Positions 16,167-25,512 of a stretch of DNA of 48,238 nucleotides are shown piece by piece; the first letter of the stretch is position 1, and every line of letters begins with the position of its first letter. The notes below the pieces were generated by a model. It did not search any database. It was given only the letters and a program-made list of their open reading frames with translations, and had not been told where the DNA came from. Where the stretch lies: assembly GCA_021737275.1 (NCBI GenBank), contig JAIPEE010000031.1, positions 1 to 48,238 on the forward strand, given 5' to 3'. The position numbers were made by a program, and so were the translations under genes. This stretch comes from Desulfobacterales bacterium. GTDB taxonomy: Bacteria; Desulfobacterota; Desulfobacteria; Desulfobacterales; JAIPEE01.

Positions 16167-17144
16167 TCAATAGAGATGACACATTACATCTCTTCCTGAT
16201 ATATTTCTAATAGAAGGATTTTTTTTTCTGCAGATATCTTTGACATCAGGACATCGGGTATGAAACCGGCAACCGGCCGGCGGATTGGATGGTGATGGCA
16301 TCTCTCCATGCAATATGTTTTTTTCACTTTTGGATAGACCGGGTACAGGCACAGCATTTCTGAGCGCTTTTGTATAGGGGTGAAGCGGATGATCAATGAT
16401 ATCAATGGTTGATCCAATCTCTACAATCTGACCCAGATACATCACCCCGGTTCGATGTGAAATATTTCTGACAACGCTCAAATCATGAGAGATGAAAAGG
16501 TATGAAAGGTTGTATCGTTCACGAAGATCCATCAGAAGATTAATCACCTGCGCCTGAACCGATACATCCAACGCACTGACCGGTTCATCGCACACGATAA
16601 AATCCGGTCTCAATGAAATGGCTCTTGCAATATTTATCCGCTGTCGCTGTCCGCCGGAAAATTCATGCGGATAACGATATAGCGCATCTTTATCAAGGCC
16701 CACTTCTTTTAATAATTTTGTGGCATGTTGATCTTTTGAACCCTCAATCATTTTAAAAGTAGAAAGCCCCTCGGTAATCAGATCCAGAATGTTCATGCGC
16801 GGATTAAGAGATGACACCGGGTCCTGGAAAATAATCTGCATTTTTTTTCGAAGTCGCCTTCTATCTTTTCGACTGAGCAGATCAAGTCTCTTTTTCTGAA
16901 ATAAAATATCTCCTTCCTTTGCTCTTTCAAGCCCCAACAGTGTCCGGCCAAGTGTGGTTTTCCCACAACCGGACTCACCGACAATACCCAGTGTCTCTCC
17001 ACTGAATATTTCAAGATCAATTCCATCAACAGCCTTGATATATCCTGCAGTCTTTTGAATAACGCCTCGTTTAACGGGGAACCAGGTCTTCAGCCCCCTT
17101 ACCGTTAGCAGGGGCTCCTGATTATGTACTTTTTCCTTAATCAT
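16167..17144 (-). CDS. Oligopeptide-type ABC transporter ATP-binding protein (OppF/DppF-like)
   Basis: This is a 325-residue ABC ATPase with Walker A GESGCGKTT, signature FSGGQRQRINIARA, Walker B DFIVCDEPVSALD, and the C-terminal oligopeptide-transporter extension carrying cysteines in GCRFHTRCPDVKDIC. I chose the ATG at 17144 because ATGATTAA makes an 8-base overlap with the stop of the preceding oppD-like gene; the longer upstream frame lies inside that gene. It is the last gene of the transporter operon. With its neighbour it corresponds to the two halves of the fused E. coli YejF. Confidence 0.92.
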   Translation of the reverse strand: MIKEKVHNQEPLLTVRGLKTWFPVKRGVIQKTAGYIKAVDGIDLEIFSGETLGIVGESGCGKTTLGRTLLGLERAKEGDILFQKKRLDLLSRKDRRRLRKKMQIIFQDPVSSLNPRMNILDLITEGLSTFKMIEGSKDQHATKLLKEVGLDKDALYRYPHEFSGGQRQRINIARAISLRPDFIVCDEPVSALDVSVQAQVINLLMDLRERYNLSYLFISHDLSVVRNISHRTGVMYLGQIVEIGSTIDIIDHPLHPYTKALRNAVPVPGLSKSEKNILHGEMPSPSNPPAGCRFHTRCPDVKDICRKKNPSIRNISGRDVMCHLY

Positions 17145-18138
17145 TATTTTTTCCCAATAACAATTCTTCTGCCATAAAACATGCCGACCTGTGCCCGCCG
17201 CCAAGTTCAACAAGAGGTGGAATGGAGCTTCCGCACTGCTCAGTCACATGTGAACACCTGTCCTGAAAATGACATCCTTTGGGATAATTAAGTGGCGAAG
17301 GCACCTGTCCGGGAATTGCGCTAAGCCTTCCGGCTTCACCCGTCAGCTTTGGAATGGAGTTAAGAAGCCCCTGTGTATAAGGATGTGCCGCTTTTCCAAA
17401 AATATCTTCCAGTGTACCCTCCTCGGCAATTCTTGATGCATACATAACGATCACTCGATCACACATCTCCCAGATAACACCCATATCATGTGTAATAAGC
17501 AAAACGGCTGTATTATTTTCACGCATTTCTCTTATAAGAGAAAAGACTTGTGCCTGAATAGTTACATCAAGCGCTGTGGTCGGCTCATCAGCAATAACAA
17601 TATCAGGCCTCATCAGTAAAGCCATTGCAATCATAACGCGCTGCTGCATCCCTCCGGAAAGCTGGTAAGGATAAGCATGCATTCTTGCCCCGGCATCCGG
17701 TATTTTTACATCCCTGAGGCTTTTTTCTGCAATTGCCCACGCCTCTTTTTTATCTATATCCTGATGCAGCAAAAGTGCTTCCACCATCTGTTTTCCAACC
17801 TTATGCAGGGGAGACAAGGCTGCAGACGGTTCCTGGAAAATCATACTGATCGCCCTGCCCCTGATATCTCTGAGTCTTGAGGGATCTATTTCCAAAAGGT
17901 TCTCTCCTTTAAAAAAGATCTCTCCTTTTTCAAATACGGCAGGCGGCGTTGGAATCAGCCTCGGAATACTCATGCAAGTTACAGACTTCCCGCAGCCGGA
18001 TTCACCCACCAGTCCAACGATTTCTCCTTTTTCAAGATAAAATGAGACATCATCAACCGCTCGAAAATATCCTTCATCCGTATCAAAGGCTACAGACAGA
18101 TTTTTTATTTCAAGTAATTTGTTGAATTCAGAAGTCAT
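17137..18138 (-). CDS. Oligopeptide-type ABC transporter ATP-binding protein (OppD/DppD-like)
   Basis: The 333-residue ATPase has Walker A GESGCGKSV, signature LSGGMQQRVMIAMAL, Walker B DIVIADEPTTALD, the H-loop in LLITHDMGV, and the C-terminal region GCHFQDRCSHVTEQC. It powers peptide import together with OppF through the two permeases encoded just upstream. It begins 23 bases after the YejE-like permease and overlaps oppF by 8 bases. Confidence 0.92.
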   Translation of the reverse strand: MTSEFNKLLEIKNLSVAFDTDEGYFRAVDDVSFYLEKGEIVGLVGESGCGKSVTCMSIPRLIPTPPAVFEKGEIFFKGENLLEIDPSRLRDIRGRAISMIFQEPSAALSPLHKVGKQMVEALLLHQDIDKKEAWAIAEKSLRDVKIPDAGARMHAYPYQLSGGMQQRVMIAMALLMRPDIVIADEPTTALDVTIQAQVFSLIREMRENNTAVLLITHDMGVIWEMCDRVIVMYASRIAEEGTLEDIFGKAAHPYTQGLLNSIPKLTGEAGRLSAIPGQVPSPLNYPKGCHFQDRCSHVTEQCGSSIPPLVELGGGHRSACFMAEELLLGKNND

Positions 18139-18161
18139 TTCCTGTTTATTTTTTCCTCTTT

Positions 18162-19772
18162 TTAGTCAAGCCTTGTATACCGTTTGGGATCGTACGCATT
18201 CCGTATTCCTTCTCCGACAAAAACACCAAGCAGCATAACAAGAAAAAGTGCCATGGATGGGTACAAAATCAACCACCATGCCCACCGGTACTGCTGAGCC
18301 TGAAAGAGCAACTCGCCCCAGCTTGGTGTCGGCGGAGGCAACCCGAAACCGAGATAATCAAGCGCAGCCAGTGACCCAATTGCACCAACAAGAGAAAAAG
18401 GGAAGAAGGTAATAACCGGCACCATGGCATTGGGCATAATGTGTTTAAATATAATTCTTGATGAAGAAACCCCCATACACTTTGCAGCCTCAACAAACGG
18501 CTGTTTCCTGAGACGTAAAAATTCTGCACGGGTATAATAGGATATTCCGATCCAGTTAAATAAGCCGTAACAAAGCATCAGTATAAAAAAATGACGGCCA
18601 TATACCGACCCGATCAGTATCATCACGTACAGAAATGGAATTGCGCTCCAGATCTCAATCAGGCGCTGAGCGGTTATATCTGTCACACCGCCATAATACC
18701 CCTGAATTGCACCTGTAAAAATACCGAGCACCATAGAACAGACAACCAGAAGTATACCAAAAGAAAGTGAAGTCCTCAGGCCGTATAAAATTCTGGCCAT
18801 TACATCTCTGCCGGCACTGTCAATGCCCAGGATATGTTTTCCCACCGGCTCAAAAGGAAATCGCACATCTTTTTTTTCAAACAGGACCCTGTATCGTTTG
18901 CCGTCAATTCGCTGAGAAATGGAATCGACCGGGCCCATAAACCGGCTAAGGACATGATCACGTATCTCATTTTTATCTTCAAACGGCAGCTTGGTCCAAA
19001 CAGTAACCGCAGATGGCGTTGTTTTCTTTTTTATAATTTCAGCTTCGGGGTTAAACATGATCTTCATCGGTTCAATCTGTTCTTCTTCAAATCTGAATGT
19101 CAATCGAACCGTATCCGGGTTGGTGCTCCTTTTCTTAAAAGCAGACAGGGAAATAAGTACTTTTTTTCCTTTTAAAAGTGTCTCCTTTTCCTGAATTTTT
19201 GGTGCATCTCGGTTATCAAAACGCAGCCTTATTGCATCAATAATGCTATCGGGCAAATTCACAAATGAATCTAAGGTGCTGCCTGTTATCTGGTCTGTGC
19301 TGCTGTCAACTACCGCATCAAACGATACATGCCGTACAATTGTGCCATCCGGCTTGATATTTACATTTCCGATAACCGGCAGGGGACTCAATACGGCTGT
19401 AACAACATCTGAGAGATCAATGGATGACGGGTCTATACTTTCATAAGGACCATAGGGAAAAGGCGGAAAAAGCATGAAGTTGCCTTTGTTTTCCATGAAT
19501 GCCGGGCTCTCATTTATTTTTTTATAGTCGGGACGCGTATTCCGGCCGTTTTGAAGAAAAACATCTTCGGGATAAAATTTTACTACGGGAAAAAATGACT
19601 TATCATTGTATCTGACAAAAAGAGGCATATTATTACAAACCAGCTCAGAAAAAAGGCTGATTACAAAAAGCGCCAGAAGAAACCAGAGTGAATAGTATGC
19701 CCGCCTGATCTCCTTGAAGCGATTGATGCGCTTGATGGTCATCGAATTCATTCTGTTCAGGATAAAGCGCAT
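18162..19772 (-). CDS. YejE/OppC-like ABC permease with an enlarged periplasmic domain
   Basis: At 536 residues this permease is far longer than the usual 300-350. TM1 (about 29-48, SLWFLLALFVISLFSE) is followed by some 265 extracytoplasmic residues. Its end resembles the YejE linker (KRYRVLFEKKDVRFPF, then HILGIDSAGRDVMARI) before five further helices and the EAA-type loop EAAKCMGVSSSRIIFKHIMPN that contacts the ATPases. The added segment contains two LP..I/E repeats-like stretches (LPDSIIDAIRLRF and LPFEDKNEIRDHVLSRF) and no domain I can name. It is 9 bases after the YejB-like gene. It probably imports oligopeptides or peptide-like compounds. Confidence 0.88.
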   Translation of the reverse strand: MRFILNRMNSMTIKRINRFKEIRRAYYSLWFLLALFVISLFSELVCNNMPLFVRYNDKSFFPVVKFYPEDVFLQNGRNTRPDYKKINESPAFMENKGNFMLFPPFPYGPYESIDPSSIDLSDVVTAVLSPLPVIGNVNIKPDGTIVRHVSFDAVVDSSTDQITGSTLDSFVNLPDSIIDAIRLRFDNRDAPKIQEKETLLKGKKVLISLSAFKKRSTNPDTVRLTFRFEEEQIEPMKIMFNPEAEIIKKKTTPSAVTVWTKLPFEDKNEIRDHVLSRFMGPVDSISQRIDGKRYRVLFEKKDVRFPFEPVGKHILGIDSAGRDVMARILYGLRTSLSFGILLVVCSMVLGIFTGAIQGYYGGVTDITAQRLIEIWSAIPFLYVMILIGSVYGRHFFILMLCYGLFNWIGISYYTRAEFLRLRKQPFVEAAKCMGVSSSRIIFKHIMPNAMVPVITFFPFSLVGAIGSLAALDYLGFGLPPPTPSWGELLFQAQQYRWAWWLILYPSMALFLVMLLGVFVGEGIRNAYDPKRYTRLD

Positions 19773-19781
19773 AGTATTTTT

Positions 19782-20825
19782 TCAGTTTTCCTGGAAGTTT
19801 ATTCTTGGGTCAATAATGACATACATAAAATCAGAAAGGATGTTCCCGATTAAGCCCAGTATTGATGTAAGTGATAAAATCCCCATAAATACCGGATAAT
19901 CCCTGCCAACAATTGCTTCAAGGCTCAACCGGCCCATCCCCGGGATTTCAAAAACCTGTTCTATGATCACTGACCCGGCAAACATGACCGTCAGTATTGC
20001 ACCAAAGCCTGTTGCAACAGGAATCAGAGAATTCCTGAATGCATGGTGCCATATTGCTCTTGAAAAACTGCCGCCTTTTGAAAGAACGGTACGGACATAA
20101 TCCCTGCCTATCTGTTCAAGCAGCGAATTCTTCATCAAAAAAGTTAACACGGCAAAATTTCCAACCATATAGCATATGACCGGTAAAAACATATGCATAA
20201 AAATATCTTTTGCCTGTTCTGGAAATGTCATGGTTTCAAACCCGTCGGAATGGAATCCGGATACAGGAAAAATATCCCACAATTCATCAACTGTGCCACA
20301 GAAAAACATCTTAAGCACCATTCCGAAAGCAAAGGCAGGTATCGCATAACCGATGAACACAATTATACTTGAAGTAATATCAAACGATTTGTCATGCCTT
20401 AAGGCTTTTAAAATGCCAAGGGGAATACAGACAAGGTAGGTCAGGATAAAACCGGTTATACCAAAGATAAGCGACACCTGGAATCGCTGACTGATGATTT
20501 CCCAGGCTGTTTTATTAGGATATTTGTATGAAGCCATTTTCATCCCCAGGCGGTCCTTAACAAGCCACTGCCAGTATCTTTTATGAAAAGGCTTATCAAA
20601 ACCAAAATGTGCTTCAATGGCTTTTCGCTGTGCTTCGGAAATTGAAGTGCCGGTCTCAACACCCCTTGCGGATTCAGCAGATCCGATACCCTTCATCTGC
20701 ATAATGATCTGCTCGACAGGCCCGCCCGGTACGAACTGGATTAAAGCAAAGCATAGAAGCGTAATCCCGATAAACGTAGGAATTACAAGAAGAAATCTTC
20801 TAAAAAAATAGCTCAGTCTTTCCAT
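19782..20825 (-). CDS. YejB/OppB-like ABC permease
   Basis: The product (347 residues from the chosen start) opens with MERLSYFFRRFLLVIPTFIG and has the OppB hallmark VPGGPVEQIIMQMKG. It also has about six membrane helices and the cytoplasmic loop RDYVRTVLSKGGSFSRAIWHHAFRN for ATPase docking. I placed the start at 20825 because this matches the usual N-terminus; the open frame extends upstream to an ATG at 20918, with sequence unlike the family. It is the first gene of a four-gene operon, yejB - yejE - oppD - oppF. No SBP_bac_5 binding protein gene precedes it, unlike the E. coli yejABEF arrangement. Confidence 0.9.
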   Translation of the reverse strand: MERLSYFFRRFLLVIPTFIGITLLCFALIQFVPGGPVEQIIMQMKGIGSAESARGVETGTSISEAQRKAIEAHFGFDKPFHKRYWQWLVKDRLGMKMASYKYPNKTAWEIISQRFQVSLIFGITGFILTYLVCIPLGILKALRHDKSFDITSSIIVFIGYAIPAFAFGMVLKMFFCGTVDELWDIFPVSGFHSDGFETMTFPEQAKDIFMHMFLPVICYMVGNFAVLTFLMKNSLLEQIGRDYVRTVLSKGGSFSRAIWHHAFRNSLIPVATGFGAILTVMFAGSVIIEQVFEIPGMGRLSLEAIVGRDYPVFMGILSLTSILGLIGNILSDFMYVIIDPRINFQEN

Positions 20826-21215
20826 AAGTATTGTCAGGCCTGTGATGGTTAAGAAGTACTTCTGATCATTATTTTCAATATTGATTTTATTTATACAATT
20901 AAACCGTAAATTTATCAAGATGCGAAATGCCCATCAGTCAAGGATTTATTGAAATACTTTTAACACCGGAAAATCGTCTATGCTGAAAATTGATGAAATT
21001 TTTCACGAATAAAGCATACCGGGATTGACATTTAATAAGAACTTGATGTATGAACGTACAATAATTTCGATAAAATTCGGTTTTTTCATTACCATTTCAC
21101 TTAACTTTAATGGGTATCGGATTGTAATTACCCTGTAAATACGTTTCATATTGGCCGATAAGATGTACAAAGCCTTGTGAAACCGGTTACTAAACGATTG
21201 GTTAAAATTAGTAAT
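20826..21215. other. Divergent intergenic region between the transporter operon and the STAS-like gene
   Basis: This stretch should hold the promoters of both flanking units. On the + strand TTGACA at 21025-21030 and TATGAA 18 bases later make a fair candidate. I saw no convincing minus-strand promoter and no hairpin or gene remnant. Confidence 0.4.
21025..21054 (+). promoter_or_regulatory. Possible sigma-70 promoter upstream of the STAS-like gene
   Basis: A perfect TTGACA, an 18-base spacer, and TATGAA (4 of 6 matches). The leader to the ATG at 21216 would be about 155 bases. Confidence 0.35.
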
Positions 21216-21617
21216 ATGTTTAATATTAGGGCAGACATAATAAAAAACAGGCTGTACATAACCTTAAAGGGTTATATAAATGATGACCTTGTTCTGTCAG
21301 CCTCTGAAAAAACAAGAACTGAAATCAGTAAACTCATTGATGGTTTTGATGTGATCACTGAAATATCTGAATTTTCACCCGGCACGCAGACCGCCGCCCG
21401 GGAGCTGATTAATATTCAGGAGCTCTTGAAAGAGCAGGGGGTCAACAGGATTATCCGTATTACCGGCAAGAATATTGAACAGGTTGTAAGTAAAATCCAG
21501 TTTGACAGGGCATCAAGGGTTTCGGGTATAGAGGCTGAAACAGCCGGATCCGTGGCCGAAGCCGACAGAATGCTTGACGAAAGTATTTATACAATTGATG
21601 ATATACACGAAGATTAA
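21216..21617 (+). CDS. Small STAS-like protein of unknown function
   Basis: The 133-residue soluble protein begins MFNIRADIIKNRLYITLKGY and continues with GFDVITEISEFSP and INRIIRITGK-like strands alternating with helices. That pattern resembles SpoIIAA/STAS-type domains used in anti-sigma antagonists and related regulators; the assignment rests on this layout only. I preferred the ATG at 21216, matching a natural domain start, over the in-frame GTG at 21177; neither has a clear ribosome binding site. It precedes the FapA-domain gene by 90 bases in the same orientation and may be cotranscribed with it. Confidence 0.65.
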   Translation: MFNIRADIIKNRLYITLKGYINDDLVLSASEKTRTEISKLIDGFDVITEISEFSPGTQTAARELINIQELLKEQGVNRIIRITGKNIEQVVSKIQFDRASRVSGIEAETAGSVAEADRMLDESIYTIDDIHED

Positions 21618-21707
21618 ACAGCTCTCTGCCGCATACAGGTAGTCTGAAGTATTTGAGTTTTTAATTGTTGTTGTTTTTACTGTGATCTTATTAAAAAAGG
21701 ATTTATC

Positions 21708-23891
21708 ATGTCCGGATCAGGTTCTATCGCAACATCTTGTTCAAATTGTAAAACAATCTACAAGGTCTCTGATAGTTTAATTGGGAAATATGTAACCTGT
21801 AAAAGATGTAAGACCAAATTTGAAATAATTAAATCCAATCAGAACCGGCAATATGACCCTACGCTATACCCTGCAATATGTAACCTTGCTGTTAAATACC
21901 AATTCATAACACCCAAACAGCTCCAGGATGCTGCTGTTGTTCAAAAAGCACTTTCAGGTACGGGAAATCCACCTCCGCTTGAAGGCCTTTTGCTGACAAA
22001 AGGTATGATAACGACTGAACAGTTAGAAAAGCTCCAGGCGACCATGAAGTATTCAGAAGAAAGACAGCTCGACAAAAAGTTTGGAGATATTGCTATCGAA
22101 TATGGCGTCATCACCAAAGAGGTATTTGAAAAGGCACTTCAGGCCCAGGTAATCGCATTCAAGGAAGAGCAGATATGTCAGTTATTAGGTGATATTCTTG
22201 TTGAGTCAGGGGCAATGACTGAAAAACAGCGCGACGCCATTCTCATCGAACAAAAACGGCTTCAGGATGAAAAAGAAGCGATGATTGATGATATTGAAGA
22301 TGATGATGCCGATGTGCCTTTGGCTGAACTTGACCTGACTGTCTCTGAAGATAAAATGAAAGCCTTCATACAACTTAAAAAAGGTAGCGAAGGCAGAATT
22401 ACCTTAAAACAGATTACGGGCCTTCTGGAAGAGAACAACATTACACACGGCATGGTCGCTTACGATGCCATCAGAAGTTATATGAATAACCATGATGCCC
22501 ATGGATCACCATTTAAAATTGCCGAAGGATCTTCTCCCTTTCAGGGAAGAAGCGCTGAAATTAAATATCATTTTGAAACTGAATATATTAAATCAGGCAC
22601 AGTTACTGAAGATGGCCAGATAGACTTCAAGGACAGGGGAGAGGTACCTCATGTGAATGAAGGTGACCTTCTGGCTGAAAAGACACCAAGAGTTAAAAGT
22701 GAATCAGGTACCGATGTTCATGGAAACCCGGCGCCTGTAAAGGAAGCAAAAGATATTAAACTCAAGGGAGGCCCCGGTACAACTGTTTCGGAAGATGGTC
22801 TCAAAATTTTTTCAAAAGCAACAGGCCAGCCAAAATTGCTGTTTGACGGTAAAATCACCGTTATGTCCGAACTGAAGATTAAGGGTGATATCGGCCTTGA
22901 AACAGGCCATGTTGAGTTTGAAGGTAATATTACGGTTACCGAAACAATTCAGTCCGGCTTTAAAGTTAAAGGCGGCAATCTTCAGGCAAAGGAAATCCTT
23001 AGCTCAGAAATCAACACCAGCGGTGATATAAAAGTTATTGGCGGTATCATTGGTTCAACAATCAAGGCCAGAGGTAATGTAACGGCTAAATATATTAAAG
23101 GTGCAACAATTCAGGCATACGGTGATGTTACCGTCGCCAAAGAAATTATAGATGCCAATATTATCTCCGGTGGAACCTGTTCAGTAAAGACAGGTAAGCT
23201 TATATCATCTGAGATCATTGCCAAAAAAGGTATCTTTGTAAAGGATATCGGCACGGAAATGTCCAATGCCTGCAAACTCACAGTAGGTATAGATATAATT
23301 GCTGAGCTCAAAATAAAGAGTACCGAAGAAAAAATTGCTGAAAAATTTGAACTGATTGCCGGTCTTACTGAAAAAAAAGATGCGTTCAGTCTTGAACTTG
23401 AGGAAACACATAAAAAAATTGCAGCGCTCGCTCAAATTCAAGACAAGGCCATGCAGAGTCAACGCAAACTAAATGAAATAATAAAAACCTTAAAAGAATC
23501 CGGCGATGAGGAAGCCCTTACCAAAAACCATTCACTTCTGGAAGATCTTGAGAAAAAAGTAAAAGCCGCTGATGAGGAAACAAACACAATGTTTAACCGC
23601 CAGGATGAACTGAATGATGAAAACGACAGCATCTTGGCAGAGATAAATGCGATTCATGAAATTATTCATGATCTGAATGATGAAAAGGAAGCCATTGTTG
23701 CCTGGTCAAAACAGGAAAAAGCAGTTGCCCTTGTTGATGTTGGCGGCATAGTTTATGTTGGTACAAAAATCATCGGCCCGAACGCAAGAACAACTCTGCC
23801 GGATACCGTTAAACATTCACAGTTCAGAGAGGTTCATAATGTTGATTCTGAATCAAACAGAGAGTATGAAATAAAAGTTTTTCCAAAATAA
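21708..23891 (+). CDS. FapA-domain (DUF342) protein with N-terminal zinc ribbon
   Basis: The 727-residue protein has four regions. A MJ0042-type zinc ribbon lies at 11-34 (C11, C14, C31, C34). Next comes a region with repeated helical motifs of the type PKQLQDA / TTEQLEKL / TKEVFEKALQAQ / TEKQRDAIL (about 65-180), each preceded by an LL.KGMI-like turn. The FapA core follows, with GTDVHGNP and a right-handed beta-helix rich in repeated G.I..E.I.S.I.. turns (about 375-515). A coiled coil lies at about 535-680, before a short C-terminal domain. FapA proteins are poorly understood and have been linked to surface or polymer-related functions in some bacteria. No signal peptide or membrane segment is visible, so it is probably cytoplasmic. 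Confidence 0.85.
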   Translation: MSGSGSIATSCSNCKTIYKVSDSLIGKYVTCKRCKTKFEIIKSNQNRQYDPTLYPAICNLAVKYQFITPKQLQDAAVVQKALSGTGNPPPLEGLLLTKGMITTEQLEKLQATMKYSEERQLDKKFGDIAIEYGVITKEVFEKALQAQVIAFKEEQICQLLGDILVESGAMTEKQRDAILIEQKRLQDEKEAMIDDIEDDDADVPLAELDLTVSEDKMKAFIQLKKGSEGRITLKQITGLLEENNITHGMVAYDAIRSYMNNHDAHGSPFKIAEGSSPFQGRSAEIKYHFETEYIKSGTVTEDGQIDFKDRGEVPHVNEGDLLAEKTPRVKSESGTDVHGNPAPVKEAKDIKLKGGPGTTVSEDGLKIFSKATGQPKLLFDGKITVMSELKIKGDIGLETGHVEFEGNITVTETIQSGFKVKGGNLQAKEILSSEINTSGDIKVIGGIIGSTIKARGNVTAKYIKGATIQAYGDVTVAKEIIDANIISGGTCSVKTGKLISSEIIAKKGIFVKDIGTEMSNACKLTVGIDIIAELKIKSTEEKIAEKFELIAGLTEKKDAFSLELEETHKKIAALAQIQDKAMQSQRKLNEIIKTLKESGDEEALTKNHSLLEDLEKKVKAADEETNTMFNRQDELNDENDSILAEINAIHEIIHDLNDEKEAIVAWSKQEKAVALVDVGGIVYVGTKIIGPNARTTLPDTVKHSQFREVHNVDSESNREYEIKVFPK

Positions 23892-23921
23892 ACATATTTG
23901 TACGGTTAGTGAATTTCAGGT

Positions 23922-25487
23922 TCAAGAAAGATTTTTACCATAACCGCCACCGCCTGGCGTTTCAATTCTCACGCAATCATTTTCTTTAAGTATCTGATGA
24001 AATTTGGCAGGCGCAGATTCTGTCTTACCGTCATGCTTAATAAAGTTTTTACCAGCCATGCCGGCACATCCGCCAGACAGGCCATATGGTGCTCTGCTTC
24101 GTCTTTCCGACAATACAGTTACTTCCGCACCTGAAAGCAGCTTGATCTCCCTGACAATCCCATTACCGCCGTTATACGTTCCCTTTCCACCGGAATCTTT
24201 TCTGATTGAATATTCAGTAACCATGAACGGATAACTGTATTCAAGTGCTTCCACCGGTGTATTCAGGGTGTTTGTCATATGAGATTGAACGGCATCGGCA
24301 CCATGACAGGAAGCTGATGCGCCCATCCCGCCGCCTATGGTTTCATAATAGGCAAAGGGGCCATTATTTTTATCGACACCCCCGATAGCAACATTATTCA
24401 TGGTTCCCTGGGATGCTGCCGGGATTCTTTCAGGAACTGCTTTTGAAAGTGCGCCCAACAGGACATCTACGATCCTTTGTGATGTTTCGACATTTCCACC
24501 TGCTACGGCTGCAGGAGAAACCGCATCGACCAAAGTCCCTTTTCGGGTTTTTATGGTAACCGGCCTGAAACAACCGGCGTTAGTGGGTATATTTTCACTA
24601 ATAAGTGATCTGAACACATAGTATACGGCTGAAAGTGTTATAGCATATACAGCATTCACACATCCATCCACCTGAGCACCGGTCCCTTCAAAATCAACAA
24701 TGGCACTTTCTCCGTCTATCCGGATCTCTGCCCTGATCCTGATAAGCCTGTTCCCGCATCCATCATCATCCAGAAAATCTTCAAAGCCATAAGTTCCATC
24801 AGGAATATCTTGAATTGTTCGGCGCATGATCCTTTCTGAATAATTCATAAGCGCTTTAGCATAATGGTTTACCGTGTCATTTCCATATTTTTTGACAAGG
24901 CCTCTTATTCTTTTCTCACCGGTTATATTGGCCATAAACTGTGCAGAAAAATCACCTTCACGCTCAACCGGTGTCCGGACATTATTTAAAATGAACTGCA
25001 TCACCGATTCAACACGTTTACCGTTTTTCATAATTTTAACAGGTGGAATAATCAGGCCCTCCTGATAAATTGATTTTGAAAGCGGCATTGAACCCGGGGC
25101 AATACCGCCAACATCAGCATGATGTGCCCGGTTTGCTGTAAAATAGTCGGGTGTATCATTATTTATAAATACAGGCGAAATAACCGTAATGTCCGGAAGG
25201 TGTGTACCGCCCTTGTATGGATCATTAAGTATGGCCATATCCCCGGGATCAAAGGTAATATGAGCTATGGCCGACCTGACGGAAAGCCCCATAGAGCCAA
25301 GGTGCACTGGAATATGTGCCGCCTGTGAAATCATGTCCCCATTTTTATCAAAAACCGCACAGGAAAAGTCCTGGCGCTCTTTAATATTGGGGGAAAATGC
25401 CGTTCTCTTAAGCGTAACGCCCATCTCCTGAGCAATAGCGGCAAATCGATTTTTAAAAATTTCAAGAAGTATCGGGTTTTCAGTCAT
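23922..25487 (-). CDS. hyuB: Hydantoinase B/oxoprolinase family subunit (HyuB)
   Basis: The 521-residue protein shows the HyuB signature series: FAAIAQEMGVTLKRTAFSPN and ERQDFSCAVFD near the start, HIPVHLGSMG, ILNDPYKGGTHLPDIT, FTANRAHHADVGG, and a glycine-rich C-terminus (GGCAGMAGKN, ETPGGGGYG). HyuA and HyuB together form ATP-dependent hydantoinases, 5-oxoprolinases or, with extra subunits, acetone/acetophenone carboxylases. The substrate cannot be decided here. It follows hyuA by 25 bases. No racemase, carbamoylase or transporter gene is adjacent to settle the role. Confidence 0.93.
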   Translation of the reverse strand: MTENPILLEIFKNRFAAIAQEMGVTLKRTAFSPNIKERQDFSCAVFDKNGDMISQAAHIPVHLGSMGLSVRSAIAHITFDPGDMAILNDPYKGGTHLPDITVISPVFINNDTPDYFTANRAHHADVGGIAPGSMPLSKSIYQEGLIIPPVKIMKNGKRVESVMQFILNNVRTPVEREGDFSAQFMANITGEKRIRGLVKKYGNDTVNHYAKALMNYSERIMRRTIQDIPDGTYGFEDFLDDDGCGNRLIRIRAEIRIDGESAIVDFEGTGAQVDGCVNAVYAITLSAVYYVFRSLISENIPTNAGCFRPVTIKTRKGTLVDAVSPAAVAGGNVETSQRIVDVLLGALSKAVPERIPAASQGTMNNVAIGGVDKNNGPFAYYETIGGGMGASASCHGADAVQSHMTNTLNTPVEALEYSYPFMVTEYSIRKDSGGKGTYNGGNGIVREIKLLSGAEVTVLSERRSRAPYGLSGGCAGMAGKNFIKHDGKTESAPAKFHQILKENDCVRIETPGGGGYGKNLS

Positions 25488-25512
25488 ATGACATCTTCAT
25501 CCCTCACGGTTG

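Noticed and set aside
16167-17213. Longer oppF-like start at 17213
   Set aside because: The extra 23 codons lie within the oppD-like gene and are not family-like; the ATG at 17144 gives the typical overlap.
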